NCBI RefSeq assembly: GCF_037126465.1 | Contig: NW_026999351.1 | Span: forward strand, 372,001-436,000 | DNA: 64,000 nucleotides | Source of the DNA: Ornithodoros turicata | Taxonomy: Eukaryota; Arthropoda; Arachnida; Ixodida; Argasidae | Reading direction: 5' to 3' | Shown here: piece by piece, positions 35,541 through 48,534 of the stretch | How positions within the stretch are numbered: position 1 is the first letter of the stretch | How the letters are laid out: each line of letters begins with the position of its first letter | Notes under the pieces: model-generated | The model's database searches: none | What the model saw: the letters and a program-made list of their open reading frames with translations, nothing else | Told to the model about the DNA's origin: nothing | Translations under genes and position numbers: made by a program

Positions 35541-35617
35541 GGCGTGTTAGCGTAGCTCAATTGGTAGAGCCCTGGACTGGTAATCCAGAAGATGTGGGCT
35601 CGACTCCTACAGCTGGC
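35541..35617 (+). repeat. tRNA-Thr(GGT)-like sequence, right arm
   Basis: The D arm is GTAGCTCAATTGGTAGAGC. The anticodon arm CTGGA-CTGGTAA-TCCAG is perfectly paired with a GGT anticodon. The T arm is GTGGG-CTCGACT-CCTAC. The acceptor ends GCGTGTT and AGCTGGC do not pair, so an active tRNA-Thr gene is unlikely. Confidence 0.6.
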
Positions 35618-35740
35618 TAACCTTTTCAGTGACGTTCATCTTTCAACAGCGCTCACTGGAAAACAGCGCATAGGAAACAGTTTGTATGCCACCCGGATGC
35701 GTCCACTGGGTCCTTCATGCCCGTACTGACGTCGCCTTCC

Positions 35741-35866
35741 TGGGAGGTAGTCCCAACCTGAGAGGTAATCCCAGCCTGAAAGGTCCTCCCAGCCTCAGAG
35801 GTCCTCCTAGTCTCAGAGGCCTTTCAGCCTGAGGGGTCCTTTAACACATGAGGCCTGAAAGGCTAA
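35741..35866 (+). repeat. 18-bp minisatellite, about six units
   Basis: Units vary around TGAGAGGTCCTCCCAGCC, starting at 35741, 35759, 35777, 35795, 35813 and about 35830, with increasing drift to the right. Confidence 0.8.
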
Positions 35867-35869
35867 TTT

Positions 35870-38420
35870 CTGATAGGGGAGCTGGCTCAACTGGTTTCCA
35901 ACTTGCCCCAGCCTCAAGTGGTGCCTACTTAAAACTGCCTGCAGCTCGCTTGTCTGCTCACCCTTATTTCATTTAAAACTGGTACCGGTTGCAAACCTGA
36001 TTGTTGAGCTTGGTCCTGTTGAAGTGGCCCCTGTCCACTAACACAGTTTCGCTTGTACCAGCCTAATTGGTACATAAGTGGTGCTCCTATGCAGAATTGC
36101 TTTTTCCAACACAGGCACATCCAAGAAACTGCAATACAAAAATGCTTTTCGCGTAGCATAAACAGGATCTTATTTGTAAAACAACATGTAACTGCAGGTG
36201 ACATCAATCTAATGTGGAAGAAAGAAAGAGAAATGGTTTTTGTGGCTAAATTATACACAAGGAAAACAGTAGTACTAACTAAAACGACGTAGTACTTACA
36301 ATAAAGCGTCTCCACAGTGGTAGCCGAGCTGTAATCCAATGGCACCCGCCCAATCATACATAAGCACAAAGCTCCTAACACTCATTGTAGTGTTGCACCC
36401 ACTTCACTAGTATACAGACACATTCTTCAGACTATACAAACAACATGTATGTGCAGATCATGCTAAGAACATAAGGAGCAAAAATCTAACTTCAGGCTGT
36501 ATGTAAATGTATACAGTCAAAACACATGAAGCGATGACGAATGCTGCACCAGCACGGAAGCAGCCGTTATGCATCATTCATCGCTGGAGCAGGAAAGTGC
36601 AAAATACAAATATAACAATGTCAAATTACCTTTTGTTAACACTAACTAACCTTAAAAAATTGAAATATGAATTTTGTGCTATAAAATACTTTCTGATCAT
36701 TTCTATAGCGGTGTCCTGCAATCTTCATAATGTTATTGCAAACACTTCCTGGTATCAAAACTGGACCTTCCCCAAAACACGTAAACTGCTCCAGCTGAAT
36801 ATGTTACCACTTCACTTTCCGCTTTCCAATAGTCAAGCTTGAACTTGTACCAGTTCACTTTCCAGTTGCCACCAGTTTCGTACCGGTTGGTCACCAGTTG
36901 GTACAAACTGGGAATAGACTGCACGGCGGTGCCATATTTCTTCATCGGAGCAGCAGCCTGCTAGCTATTCTGAACAGACCTAATAAGCTGTTTTTTTTTT
37001 TCATAATACGTAAACCTAATAGATCTTCACTCTCTCTCTCTCTCTCTTTGTGTGCGACGGCTGCCAATATCTGTTCATGTCTGACTGTTTATGGAGTTGA
37101 GATTTGCATATATGAATGTGTTTGTTTGTTGACCATCAGTTACATTTGATAGGGTGTGCATTTGTCATGCCAGTAGCTGTGTTCAAGCTTGGCCTTCTGC
37201 AGTGGCTGTATTGCACAAAATCCTGACAGGGTAGAAAACGTATTGGGAGCGCAACACGAATTTTCCATGTAATTAACTATACTGTTTCTAAGAAATAACA
37301 AATAAAAAATTAAACACCCACATACGGAAAGAGCAAGTAAGGTCGTTCTTGGGCCTTTCAAGCTTCCACGGTAAATCCATACCACATTTTGCGTCCATCG
37401 CAACTCGTTCAAAAAGATATCTTCAAAATTCATTATTTCCCATGCAATGTAATGATCGGGGCTTTACGTCACGAGACAACTGAGTATTTCCCATGCAGCG
37501 TGCTTCAACGAACCTTCAGTAAACTCCAGTAAATGTTACTTGTGGTACGCACATTTCCTTCATTATCAGTTACATTCGGTCGTAGTTTTTCTTCATGGGG
37601 TCTTTCCCGGCACAACTTCAATTGTAATGAGATGAGCGTGGTGTGAGTTGACTTGGTATAAAGCTTACGTACACCTTACGTATGGAAGCTTACGTACAGG
37701 TTGACAGTGCATATTTTCATCTTTCCACTGTGCCGTGACTAGTTCTCCCAGAAAGTCGCTCTTTCGCAGATTTAGTGTAAGGTCCTCGTTGATGCGCACC
37801 ACTTTGTTCCCCTTGGTGTCCCTGCTTTCTACGAGAGTATGGTACACGATCATGTTTGCTGTCGCCCCTAAATATGGAAATTAAGTAGCGCTTGGCGACG
37901 CAGACTATGTCGGTTAAGTCCAACCACTTCACAAAATAATGCCATCATGCGAATTGAAGAGAAATAGGGATGTACGCCTTTTAGAGCGTCATGTCTATAG
38001 TGAAAGCTTTTCCGCGATCGCGTCGACGTCGTCAGCATTCGCATGTCCGTACAAAAACGATGATAAGGAGAAGATACTGTCACAGGAGTGCTGTGAACAA
38101 AAACGATGAAGACAGCATGGAAAGACACGCCAGTTGCATGAATTTTACAACTTTGTGCCTGTAAATTTGTGCGCGTCGGCGTCGTCGGCATTCGCATGAG
38201 CGCACAAAGCTCTTGTCGCATGTGCTCTCAGCGCTGAGATTGAGGAGGAGAATCCCGCCAGTTTCCAACCACTATCGATGAAAAGTGAAATAGCAGAGTG
38301 AGCTGGCAATGACTTGAACCTCTGCCATGGAAAGGCGAATATCGACAGAACTTTTGCGGACGAATTTCATCGACCGCAGAAACCACAGCCTACACAGTAA
38401 ACAAACAAAAAAAAAACGCC
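35870..38420. other. no supported gene
   Basis: The stretch includes a (CT)n microsatellite at 37028-37047. Blocks rich in ACTGGT/ACCAGT at 35890-36070 and 36840-36915 look like a decayed inverted or tandem repeat. The 150-codon minus frame at 35929-36381 shows no domain. Confidence 0.4.
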
Positions 38421-38429
38421 TAATGAACA

Positions 38430-39400
38430 TCCGGAAGATGGAACATGGTGGACATTTGGGATGTCTTGTAGATATCCAGACAAGTCCACATTCCATTCCA
38501 TTGATGTGCTACGGATCGCCGGAAGCTCGTCCATAACTGTATAAATGAATGTCCTCTGGAGGTACCTGCTGGACATTTGTCACATCCAGTGGACGTGTTT
38601 GTGAGGCATTGTGACGTCTAATATACGTCCTATCGACGTCCCTGCCGTTTTAAAATGCGACAATATAGATCGAATTGTAAATCTACTTTTTCGGCTATTC
38701 TGTGTGCATGCCGTATCCGTGACCGTACCCCACCCGACAGAGCCGGTGCATTTCGCAATAAGCTCTATCGGCGTACTGGATGGAGCATATACTAAAATAC
38801 AAATAGTTGTGGGATGTTTGTTCAATGTAGTGGGGGCCGCAAACGTTTGTAACGGTGACGAGGATACGTTTGTGCAGTTAACATATACGTCTGCAACCAT
38901 TCAAACTACCCGCTAACATTTCAAACATTCCTTCCTGACAAATATTGTTTGTAATTCTGGCTATTGTCTATGATGAGAGTACCTAGTGAGTGAAGCTATC
39001 AAAATGATAGTGTCCTGTGTTGGTGGAAGAGTGCTACGTAATTGGAGAGAGCAGGACTTTAACAATGGAAAAACATGCTTTTACTTGTTCTTCACTTTGT
39101 CAGGTTCTCACAAGATAGATTCGCTTTCTTCTAGCAGTATGTAAAAATAACTACTGAACTGATTGTCGAAACAACGTTTCGTAGACGTCTCACAAGTTTG
39201 TACCTTCATTATACGTTCATTGCACATGCTAAATGGATACACAGAGGACGTCTAGAACATGGCAACAATGAACGTCCCATAGACCTCCACCGTCTACAAC
39301 GTACTATCTGTACGTATCATAGATATTGATTAGACGTTCCCTTCGGTCTTATATGTTGGGATCTTTCTGGTACGTCTAACAGACGTTTGTGGTTTACTGG
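38430..39400. mobile_element. possible foldback element with ACGTC-rich ends
   Basis: Both flanks of this stretch are dense in variants of GACGTC, GGACATT and ATAGACGTTC (left about 38430-38645, right about 39180-39395), partly in inverted orientation. The middle has a 101-codon plus frame at 38611-38916 with no recognised domain, open on the minus strand as well. Ends and target duplication were not pinned down. Confidence 0.4.
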
Positions 39401-40186
39401 ATACGCACCATCACCACGCAGTGCGTGGAACAACTAGACAAGTCCCACTCGTTGACACTCGCAGCCCTAAATATGCTATACTCCGTACAGCTCCACAGAC
39501 AAGACGTTGCACACGGCTATGTCGAATGGTGTCGACGACAAATAGCTGATTGCCGCAGTCGTTGTCAGAGGAAAATGAAATACACGCAGTTCGCTGTGGC
39601 GCTGTGAAACTGTGGCACTTACTAAACAGTTTGACACGTAAGAGCGTCCCATTGTAGAGGTAGACGCAATGTACACAGAAATCTGGAAGTCTCGCATCAC
39701 AGGCGTCTCGTACTCCATCCTTTTTGCTATGACTTTATGCTGAGTGGTTCCACAACATGAGATCAAAACAGAAAAAAAGAAATAGCGGAAAAGTCACATT
39801 TGTAGGGTTAATTAAAGCACGTCTCGACCGCTAGTCTGGGCATCCATCGCGTCAGCTCGGGCAGCCTGGAATAAGACTCCTGACACACGGGCACATTCAG
39901 GATCTCTTATCTCAAGGCCTTTTGGAAATTCCGCAAATGAAATAGAAAACACTCACGCAGCACTGTTTCGCGCTCTCTCTAGCATCGAACTTGTTGCCTT
40001 ATCTACTAAAGGAATTGAGATAAAAGGCCCTAAATGTACACAACGCTGGCTACGCTACCAATGAAATTGCCATATTGAACACACTGTGCACATATTCGGC
40101 TCCCCAGAAGCTTCCTCGTGTGGATCACCATTCGCCCTGTCCTGACTATAATCGACTTGTACTAGTTTCCAAGTCTTCCCCTGTTA

Positions 40187-40770
40187 TTAAATATAAAGGA
40201 AAGCGACCTTCAGCCAAAAGGCATTCACTTCGCGCGGAGTACAGGAGTAACAATGTCCGAACCAGCAGCGTAACTGTTTATCAAGAGCATCTTCTTTCGC
40301 TGTTTTCTCTGCGTCATATATTACAGCGAAACGCAAAGCGCTTGTGTCGTCCGTAATGCTGTACTTTTTGTCAGTCCTCGAAATCTGGCGGCATACGAAC
40401 GTATTATTCGCGTTCAAACGCATGACTCTTACCATGATATTAGTTATATTGATAAAGAGCACCATACGTGTTGAGCGACTCTAATGCACTCGCGAAACTA
40501 TTTCTACAATCAGTCTGTCAACTGTAAAGCAACCAGAAGACTGAACACGAGTGAACGCCCCGCTCTTTCGAAAGTACCCCCAAACGGCCGAGACGCGGCA
40601 CGCAGATGCGCGCGTGCAAAATTCGATTTCAAAACATGTTTGACCAATAGGAGCGCGCACAAGCTCGCGGCTCGAAATAGGGTTTCGACGTGGTGACTGG
40701 ATGCAGCTGTACATACTCCTCTACCGCGACAACGGGTACCTGAGGAGGACTGGCCCGGACAAGCTACAAG
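40187..40770 (-). other. inverted copy of a gene-start-like segment (copy 1)
   Basis: Read on the minus strand from 40770, it shares GCCAGTCCTCCTCAGGTACCC, TTTTGAAATCG, GCGTCTCGGCCGTTT, TTCGAGGACTG and AGCGAAAGAAGATGCTC with the plus strand at 50155-50665, in the same order. It contains an ATG at 40465 whose frame runs 92 codons, with a SALRFAV-x-Y-DAEKTAKEDA block. The peptide family is unknown. Promoter and first exons may have been duplicated, but no downstream exons were found. Confidence 0.5.
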
Positions 40771-41290
40771 AGCGGTGGCCTTGTTCTCTTAGATAACGAT
40801 GGCAAAATCAGAGTCTTCCTTTCCTACGAACTTTATTTTATATACCTCCAGCTACGATGTTTACAAAGGCCACACCAATGAGAATGTAAAATTAAGAGGG
40901 CGGGGGCGGGAACACAAACGTTCCGACCTTGCCTGAAAGTACTTTGGTGACACTTGATGCGTGTTCCAGTTGAAGAAAGCCTGAGCTTGGGCACTAGAGT
41001 ACCTCACTCTGTGTCAAGCATTCAATCTTCATAGTGCCCAGGCATAGTACCCGAGAACTATGTAATTTATCCACCAGCATGCCTGCTCTTATGCTGTGTT
41101 ATCACGTATACCCATCCTATACTTCATTTCGTTACCGATTCCAAGTTTTTTCGATATTTCAGAGACAAAGTAATTCTGAAACGCTGTTTACTGCTCACTT
41201 ACACTCATCGTCATATGTGAAACCCACAGAAACCGATGGGTGCTGATGTAAACTCATAAACTAAGTTTCATTTTTACTTTGATGTCCATA

Positions 41291-42193
41291 TACAGGGTGT
41301 TTCAAATAACGTGTCATTAGGACATGATAAAAAAACGGGGCGACGGAAAAATACGGGGCAAACGGCACTTGTGTGGCAACTCAATTTGCCATCTTGTAAA
41401 AATATTTTCGTTGATTTTAATTAAAATAAATTGAATTTCCATTATTGAACTCCAAAATTTCCCAAGTGAACCTCACGTTTTTTTTACAGAATTAGAAGCC
41501 CGTAGCGAACTTAGTCAGATCCACCAAGAAATCCGCTCGATATTGCAAATGAAACTGCCCAAAAAAAGTCCCGAAATTGAGGTTTCAAAGTTTCGGGCAT
41601 TCTACGGCGCACCAAATCAGACGCAAATACTAGTGGATAGGAGGACATGCTCCTGCCCCCATGAAAGATAGAAGGTCGAAAAAAAAAAAAAAACAGGGCG
41701 GCAAAACAGAGGCGGAATCATTTTTGTTTGCCGCTTATCAACGTATGGTGGAATGTCACCTGCCTTGTTATCTGCGCGTCTTGTGCTGCACGCCGGTCCT
41801 GCGATAAACTGTTCGAGCTTCATGGGGGCAGGAACATGTCCTGCCCTCCGCGCATCTTTGCGACTGATTTGGTGCGCCGTTGAATACCCGAAACTCTGAA
41901 GCCTCAACTCCGGGAATTTTTTGGGCTGTTCCCTTTGCAATATCCAGCGGATTTCTTGGTGGTTCTGACTAAGTCGCTACGGGCTCTCTAATTGTGAAAA
42001 AAAAAACGTGAGATTGACTTGGGAAATTTTGAAGTTCAATTAAAGAAATTCAATTTCTTTTAATTAAAATCAAATGAAAATATTTTTGCAAGATGGCAAA
42101 TTCAGTTGCCACACAAGTGCCGTTTATCCCGTATTCTTCCGTCGTCCCGTTTTTTATAAAGTCCGAATGACACGTTTTTTGAAACACCCTGTA
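41291..42193. mobile_element. long foldback element, TACAGGGTGTTTCA ends, TA duplication
   Basis: The ends TACAGGGTGTTTCA and TGAAACACCCTGTA are perfect inverted repeats flanked by TA (41289-41290 and 42194-42195). The arms pair for about 375 bp (for example TGTGGCAACTCAATTTGCCA, GGCGCACCAAATCAG, GGACATGCTCCTGCCCCCAT and their inverted partners). The centre, near 41665-41815, has an A-run and no ORF. Confidence 0.88.
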
Positions 42194-42195
42194 TA

Positions 42196-44560
42196 CTAAA
42201 CCGTCTGAGATACGAGTGAAATGTCCTCTTACATTCGTCTGTGTCTGCATCCCAGCTCAGTTTTATTCACAATTGCGGCGGCTGCGTTATACATCATATT
42301 GATGTCTTCAATCGTCGGGCTAGGTAAAAAAAAAAGAACTTGATCAAGTCTATTACTAAGTAAAGTCTGATTACTGAATCATTTTTGCTCTAAATCCCCT
42401 TTGCTCAACGATCTCAGTGATCAGCTAGTCCGCTCTCTGAACCAAGATTCCAGAGAGATAGATAAAAAAGAAAAGAAAAAAAAAACAAGGAAAACCGCGC
42501 TAACCGGGCTCGCATGGCCGTTTGAACGAAAAGAAGATGCTACGCATGTGGATCTGCGTGCGTCTCAAGTTCTCCCAAATAAATCCGGGTAGCTTTTTCT
42601 GGTTGAGTCAATAAGGAAATAAATAATTTTACTCCTATTGGGGTCAAAATACAGTAAAAAAAAGTAATTCCTTTCAGGGGTAAATGCACGGGAGTAAATG
42701 AATGTCACGGCATGGAGACTGCTGTCCACGCTCTGTTCCACGAATACCAGGTGTAGAATTCTTGCGCATGCGTGAAAATACTGGGAATCAACCCGTCAAC
42801 CATAATATATGGAGTGAAATAAAATCTTGTGACATACAGAGGGAAAGGTACGCTAAAGAACAAGGGCGAACTTGGGTGGAAGATTGCGAAGTTGGCTAAG
42901 CGCCTTACGGTATCAAATTGACCAAGAGTGCACATTTACGTCGAGTGTTCCATTCGGAAGGGCATTTGCAAAGTTCCGTGACAATTTGCAGTCCTGGGGA
43001 GTAAATGTCGGGGCTAGGGTATTAGCATGGGGAGCCTAGGGCAGTAGAAGCTGCAATTGCTCTATATTTTACTCTTTTTTTTTCCTTTGAGTGTGTGAGC
43101 TCACGTCGGTGTGCGAAACTCTTCCCTTATTGTTGCCTTGGTAGTGGATAAGCCAAGTGTTTTCTATATACACACTACCTTGTGCAGACACCAATTGTCT
43201 TAGTGAATTCCATCATATTAGAGGAGAGAACTCCACAAACCACGTCATTCTGAGGGAAGGCGTTATGCTGCAGACTTCTACTCTTTATTATGTAGACATT
43301 TTTTTTTAAATATTACCAGTGCTATATTACCAGAACAAAGGCAGCACTGATGAACTACCCAAAAAAGGGACCTAGCGCTACCATCATTCAGCAGGTCCTC
43401 ATAGCTCTCACCAACCTGGCAACATTTCAGAGTATTTTGCTTCTACGTATCCCCCTCTGCACACCGGAGAGAAAAATTCGCGACAATGAGGGTCTTTGAG
43501 TGTGGTCTGCAATTCATACAAGCTGCTATACGACCTTTTGCTCACGAGGGGCGTGGAGTGTAGTATTGTGATGGCTGTCTGCTTATAGGCGTTTTCATTA
43601 CCAACTCAGTGTCTTGATTGGTTCAAATTTCCTGTGGGGGAGACACCGCTGAGATCCTGTGTTGTAACGCCACACAGTGAGGAAACAGAAAGCATGGACA
43701 CGGCAGTAAGGAGGATGAGTTGGTGCCCTTTGAACTGGGCTGACATTAAGAGCCTCCACGGAAACCCACAGAAAATATCGGACGAGGATCCAATGCAGTC
43801 TTGACATTGTGTAGCGGCTAGCGAAGTGTAGATTGTTGCACTGCTTGTCCAGATCCTTACCAATAAGCGTTTTCTGTCGCCTAAAGTAGCATTTAGTACT
43901 GCTAGTATTCTATATCAGTAGGACCGTGAGTAGTCATTTCTAACGGACGGCATCAGATAACGCCACAGCTGAAACGGCCTTGTGCCACAAAACTGCAGAT
44001 TTCAAAAGATAGACGAAATTCTCACAATACGCTGAACCCTCATTAGCATACCTCCCGATAATCTGACAACCTCACATGATAATCGTTTTCCTTGGGAACC
44101 GTTCAGCCGCTACGGAAATCTACATCGGTGGTATGACACTGGCTTGTGTGACTGCGAACGAGGCTTTTGTCACAAGTAGCGTAAAACGCACGTATTATCG
44201 TCCCGTTACTACGACCGGTCACATCACCCGGAGAGTAGTCCCAGGGATAGACTGCAGAGGGTGACACGTGAGGAGCGCAAATATGGTACTCTAAGCTCTG
44301 CAATGCATAAAAGGCCCACTGGACCCGGCTACAGAGTGCTGCTGCTGTCGAGCACGTAAGAAGGACTGGAAGGAAGCGGTCACTGGGGTTTGCGCGTTAG
44401 TATGACAATGCGTTTTATGACCAAAATCTGCGGGAATGGTGGTGGTCATATTAAAGAGGCTTCACCGTATAGGTATGGCGTACGTGTGATTACTTCTCCT
44501 AGGGTAGCAAACGTAACCATCGAACATACGTAACATCAAGGAGGGCTCACGTGCAGATAT
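42196..44560. other. no supported gene
   Basis: Only short open frames without domains. No repeat ends were recognised. Confidence 0.4.
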
Positions 44561-45125
44561 ACGAGGGGCGTTCAAGTCAAACCGGCACTTTTCATTTTTC
44601 GAAAAAGTAAAATGAACTTACAGGCGAGAAATTAGTTTTATTTTTCAACGTAATATCCAGCTGCACTAATGCACTTGTCCCAGCGTTTCACGAGGGCTTG
44701 GATGCCAGCAGCGTAGAAATCGTTACCTACACGTAGCAGCCATGATCGGACGCATTCTTGACCTCGTCGTCGCAGCTGAAGTGGCAGCCCCCAAGAAACG
44801 CCTTCAGTGGCCCGAAGAGATGGAAGTCGCAGGAGGCGAGGTCTGGACTGTAAGGGGTATTTGGCAGCAACTCCCAGCCAAATTCCTGTAAGGTGCCTGT
44901 AGTGAGATGCGCGGTGTGCGGGCGTGCATTGTCCTGTAGGAGGACGACTCCTTTGGTGATGAGGCCCGGCTTTCCGAAACTGGATGTGTTCATGAATGAT
45001 AGTGTTTAACGTTCCCACAGAAAGGTCCGTCTTTCGAGCCAATTCGAGACATGTTATCCGTTGGTCCTTGAGGATCAGGCGCTCCACAAGTTGGATGTTC
45101 TCAGGAACTCTGACACTGGCCTCTG
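44561..45125 (-). pseudogene. mariner transposon remnant with broken transposase
   Basis: The right end in element orientation is the TIR-like ACGAGGGGCGTTCAAGTCAA (44561-44580). On the minus strand, a helix-turn-helix N-terminus (ENIQLVERLILKD, SVGTLNTIIHEH) spans about 45105-44990. It jumps, one frame over, to the catalytic end VVLLQDNARPHTAHL (second Asp) and YSPDLASCDFHLFGPLK (third Asp). It returns to the first frame for the C-terminus, with stop at 44638-44640. The first catalytic Asp and the WVPHxL region are deleted, and no second terminal repeat was found. It is inactive. Confidence 0.8.
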
Positions 45126-45129
45126 AGCC

Positions 45130-47372
45130 GCCCGGCCGGGATCGTCCTGCACCGATGTACCGACGAGCCTGGTGTTACCAGGGGCGCGAAGCTGTAGTGG
45201 AAATCTATTGTAGCTGAAAACTCACGTGACCTCCGGAGCTGGACCAATGACTGAGGACTAGCCGCCCTATCTTTTTTTTTTTTATTATGGCGCGAAAGAC
45301 GTAAATTACGTGTCATCCGTTTCCCTCTCACTAATTTCCTCCTCTCTGCTCTGCTTCCCGTCTTGCTTTGTTGTTCCTTTTTTTTTCTTCCATTCACTGT
45401 TTTTTAATTTCTTTTTTGTTTGCGTTTGTCGGAATGCAGTGGCAGTTTCAGGAGTACGACGGAGCCTTGGTTGTTTTTGTCACATGAAGTATTTTATTGT
45501 GCGACATACGGTTATGCAAGCAAGACGTACGCAGCATGACTGCGGTAACGAAAACAACATGACATTTTGCTCCGGAATTTGCTTGAAGAAGCCTGATAAC
45601 GTCGGACTGTCTCTGGCAACGACTGCTAGTGGGAACTGGAGCTGGCTGCAAGATGAAAATTAGTATCAGACATACAGCTATGCATATGAAAGTTGCAATG
45701 TAAATAGAAAGAATTCTGGGCTATTGAACGCGAAAAATAAGAACGGTGGTAGGGTTGTGAGAAGTTCGCAGCCATGGGGTGTGATGAGCGACCTTAGTAC
45801 AAAAAATACCTTTTGTTGCGCTACTTCACAATTCAGGCCGAATAGCTTGACAAACTTGGCTTTTGCGCTACGTACAGAACAGCTACTAAGTCAACGTCGG
45901 ACTAAACTTGTCGAGCGAAATCATCGAGAATCAGACTTACAGTAGCGTGAGTAGCGAGACTAATAGTACGATGTGAGCGGGTATTTAATCATAACATTCA
46001 GATGATATTGTTTCACTAAAAGAAATATAGTCTACCATCGTATCTGCAAGCTACGCTGTCGGACTCGGTCACAGCGTATTCCGGTCTCGATTTACGGTAA
46101 CTGTTAAGCAACTTATTCACAATACACGAAGCGGATGCGGTGTTGTAAGGCAACAAGAAATGACAAATGACTTACCTGTCGGCAGTCGTTGGCCGGATAT
46201 CGAGTACGAGGCGTTCGGACGCTTGAATAGTTTCTACACCAAGAAGCAGAGCAGAAATGTTGCGCAGGCATCTTCCCTGAAAGCTGTGACTGTTCGAGGA
46301 TAGTCACGTGATACAGCTTGCGACGCCGGCGACTCCGTGGACGCCGGTTCCAGCCGGCACAGCCTCCTCGCTGTCGGCTGTTTGAGCGCTCGCGAACAAA
46401 TTTGAAAACGACCAATCATCGCTCAGAAAACGAATTCATCCTCATGGGAACCAATCAGTAATCACTAGCCACCGGATGTCTCCATGACGTTCAATTTATG
46501 ACGTTTTCTGACGTCCGATGACGTGAAACGCATGAAGCGCCTCACTTTATCCCACAAAGGAACTGGCGAGTTTCGGGCCCTTAGTGTTACCGCCCGCGCT
46601 GTGAGCAACGGTATGTAATGTATTTGACGCCCAACATGGTGCTGTGCTAACATCTTTTGAAATTATATTTCTTGAAGGTTATGCTCGTGCGACGCGGCTG
46701 ACGTAGGTGCGTCTGCGTTTGTCAGCAGTTAGTCAAAACGGAATCTCGCTGAAGTTTGATGGCGTTAATTTTCATGCAAAATACTGAAGGTGGATGGCCT
46801 ATCGCGAATCACCTACGAAACACAAGAGCATGGCAGAACTCAGTCCTTCAAGTCTTCAAGTTCTTTTGTTTTTATCGTCAGGACTCTTCAGACATTGGGG
46901 ACACATCCCTATAAATCTACTCTTCGTTGATCGACGTTGTGTGTGTTGGTGAAGGACAGTATGCTTTCAGAACATGTAAGTGGTGAACCAGGTTTCTACT
47001 ATTGTTGTTCTATGTCATGCTAGCGATTTTCAACTGCTTGGTGAATATTCCCACATATAAAATTTGAAACGTATAAAATCATCTGAAATAGCTTTCACAT
47101 TTATACATATCGCTTGTACTATTTTCACGTCTACTGTGTTGTTATATGTGCAAGAATAAATGTTCACACAGAAACGGCATCAAGTGTAATTTCTTTTTAC
47201 GGCTAGAACATGCTTTCCGCTCCATTTCGTTCCCATTGACATTTCAGTGATTTATTATCGAAACCCACTAAATTCTTGTTTGTTTCAGTATGTATTTGTC
47301 CAAGACCGTTAATTGGGAATGGCAAGTTTTGATTACTTTCAATAAGAATTGGGAATGCGATATCCACTTTAA
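45130..47372. other. no supported gene; one GC-rich segment
   Basis: The part around 46320-46400 is GC-rich with several CpG (CGACGCCGGCGACTCC), which could be promoter-like, but no adjacent coding exon was recognised. The 117-codon plus frame at 45310-45663 and the 100-codon minus frame at 46113-46415 have no domains. Confidence 0.35.
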
Positions 47373-47520
47373 CCGAATGAGAGATCTGGGCTATTTTGAA
47401 ATGGACTATTTTCAGCAGTCAGGCAGCTGTAATAGTGATATACTGTACAGTATATCACTGTTGAAGCTTCTTGACTGCTGGAAATAGTCCAGTTCCAAAT
47501 AGCCCAGAAATCTCATTCGG
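47373..47520. repeat. 148-bp hairpin (MITE-like palindrome)
   Basis: The left arm CCGAATGAGAGATCTGGGCT...CAGCAGTCA and the right arm TGACTGCTG...AGCCCAGAAATCTCATTCGG pair over about 70 bases with few mismatches. The centre GTGATATACTGTACAGTATATCAC is itself palindromic. The flanks are AT-rich. Confidence 0.85.
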
Positions 47521-47694
47521 TATCTCTATTCGGTACATCTCATATCCGAATCCGTAAGGGAGTGATTCGGATATTTACTGATTCGAATATTTACTGATAT
47601 TGCACACTGATATTACATCGAATGAACTTTGCCATTCACGTGTGCACTGGGTCTGTGACCTGCTCCCAGCCTCGGAAACGAGATTGCTTGCGCT

Positions 47695-47884
47695 GATATT
47701 GTACACCGATAAAAACCAACCTGACTTCTTCCTCGGAGGCTCGGGGAGCGATGGTCACTGTGAGGTGTGACGGGAAGAAAGGTGCAGGAGACGGGACACT
47801 CGTGTCGTTGACGACAGACAGTGCAGAAGCGCTTGACAGAGGTACAGGGACAATGAGTTGGTCTACTCTGCGTGTCAGAGTCAT
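47695..47884 (-). CDS. candidate first coding exon, unknown protein
   Basis: On the minus strand an ATG with A at -3 (CCAAGAATGA) starts an open frame of about 60 codons rich in Ser, Val and Pro. It can end at a CAG|GTTGGT donor near 47721. A TATAATAG sequence lies about 35 bases upstream of the ATG, closer than usual for a TATA box given any 5' UTR. No further exon was found and no domain is recognised. Confidence 0.22.
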
Positions 47885-48534
47885 TCTTGGTTGGTAGCAG
47901 GGGAAGAAACCGGGCTATTATAGCCTACACTCGTGGGATAAATTACCTAAATAACGGCAGATCCCACAAGATGCAGAGGCAAACCCTGCCCTGGCCCCAA
48001 AGAAACTAGAGGCTACCAGACGTATACATTTATTCTTCCTTAGCATACATAGTGTATTATAGCATCTTAAAATTTCCATTGCACTGTCACACACCAAAAT
48101 GTCCAAGTCAATGCTGTGGCATGTACAGGATTAAGCACGAAATGTATTGACATGTACGACAGGTCCTTACCTCTGCTGATATCGACAAAGTACAGGGCTC
48201 TCGAAAAGGAATGTACCAAATGCATCAGGCGTCATAACAAATACGGCCTGCATTATTTTCTGTGGGTTGGCTTAATGGGGCTGCAACAGATAAATGTAGG
48301 GTTGCTCTTTTTCACAGAGCACGCTGCTGAAATTTCACAGCAAAGAGGCTAACAGACGAGGAAAAAAGTGCGCACAGCGAATAACGAAAATCATGCGACT
48401 CTGACATAATTGCCTTCACTGCCACCAATGAGGCAGCGCATGAGCATAGGTCGGCGAATTCATTCATGATGGCCTTAACTGACCTCCTTCATCACTTCAT
48501 AGAGAATGACGTGATGTGGAATGAAGGGCATGAT

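Larger units (their letters stand above)
35145..35650. mobile_element. foldback element built from two tRNA-Thr-like arms
   Basis: The left arm, about 35145-35335, and the right arm, about 35458-35650, are imperfect reverse complements. Besides the tRNA-like parts they share the CACTCTCTCTCACTCATCCTCC block (inverted as GGAGGATGAGAGG...GAGAGTGG). The loop contains a second inner inverted pair, TGTTGAACAT and ATGTTCAACA. Confidence 0.8.

Noticed and set aside
35175..35617. Functional tRNA-Thr genes
   Set aside because: Acceptor stems do not pair in either copy, and both are embedded in a larger inverted repeat, which fits a SINE-derived element better.
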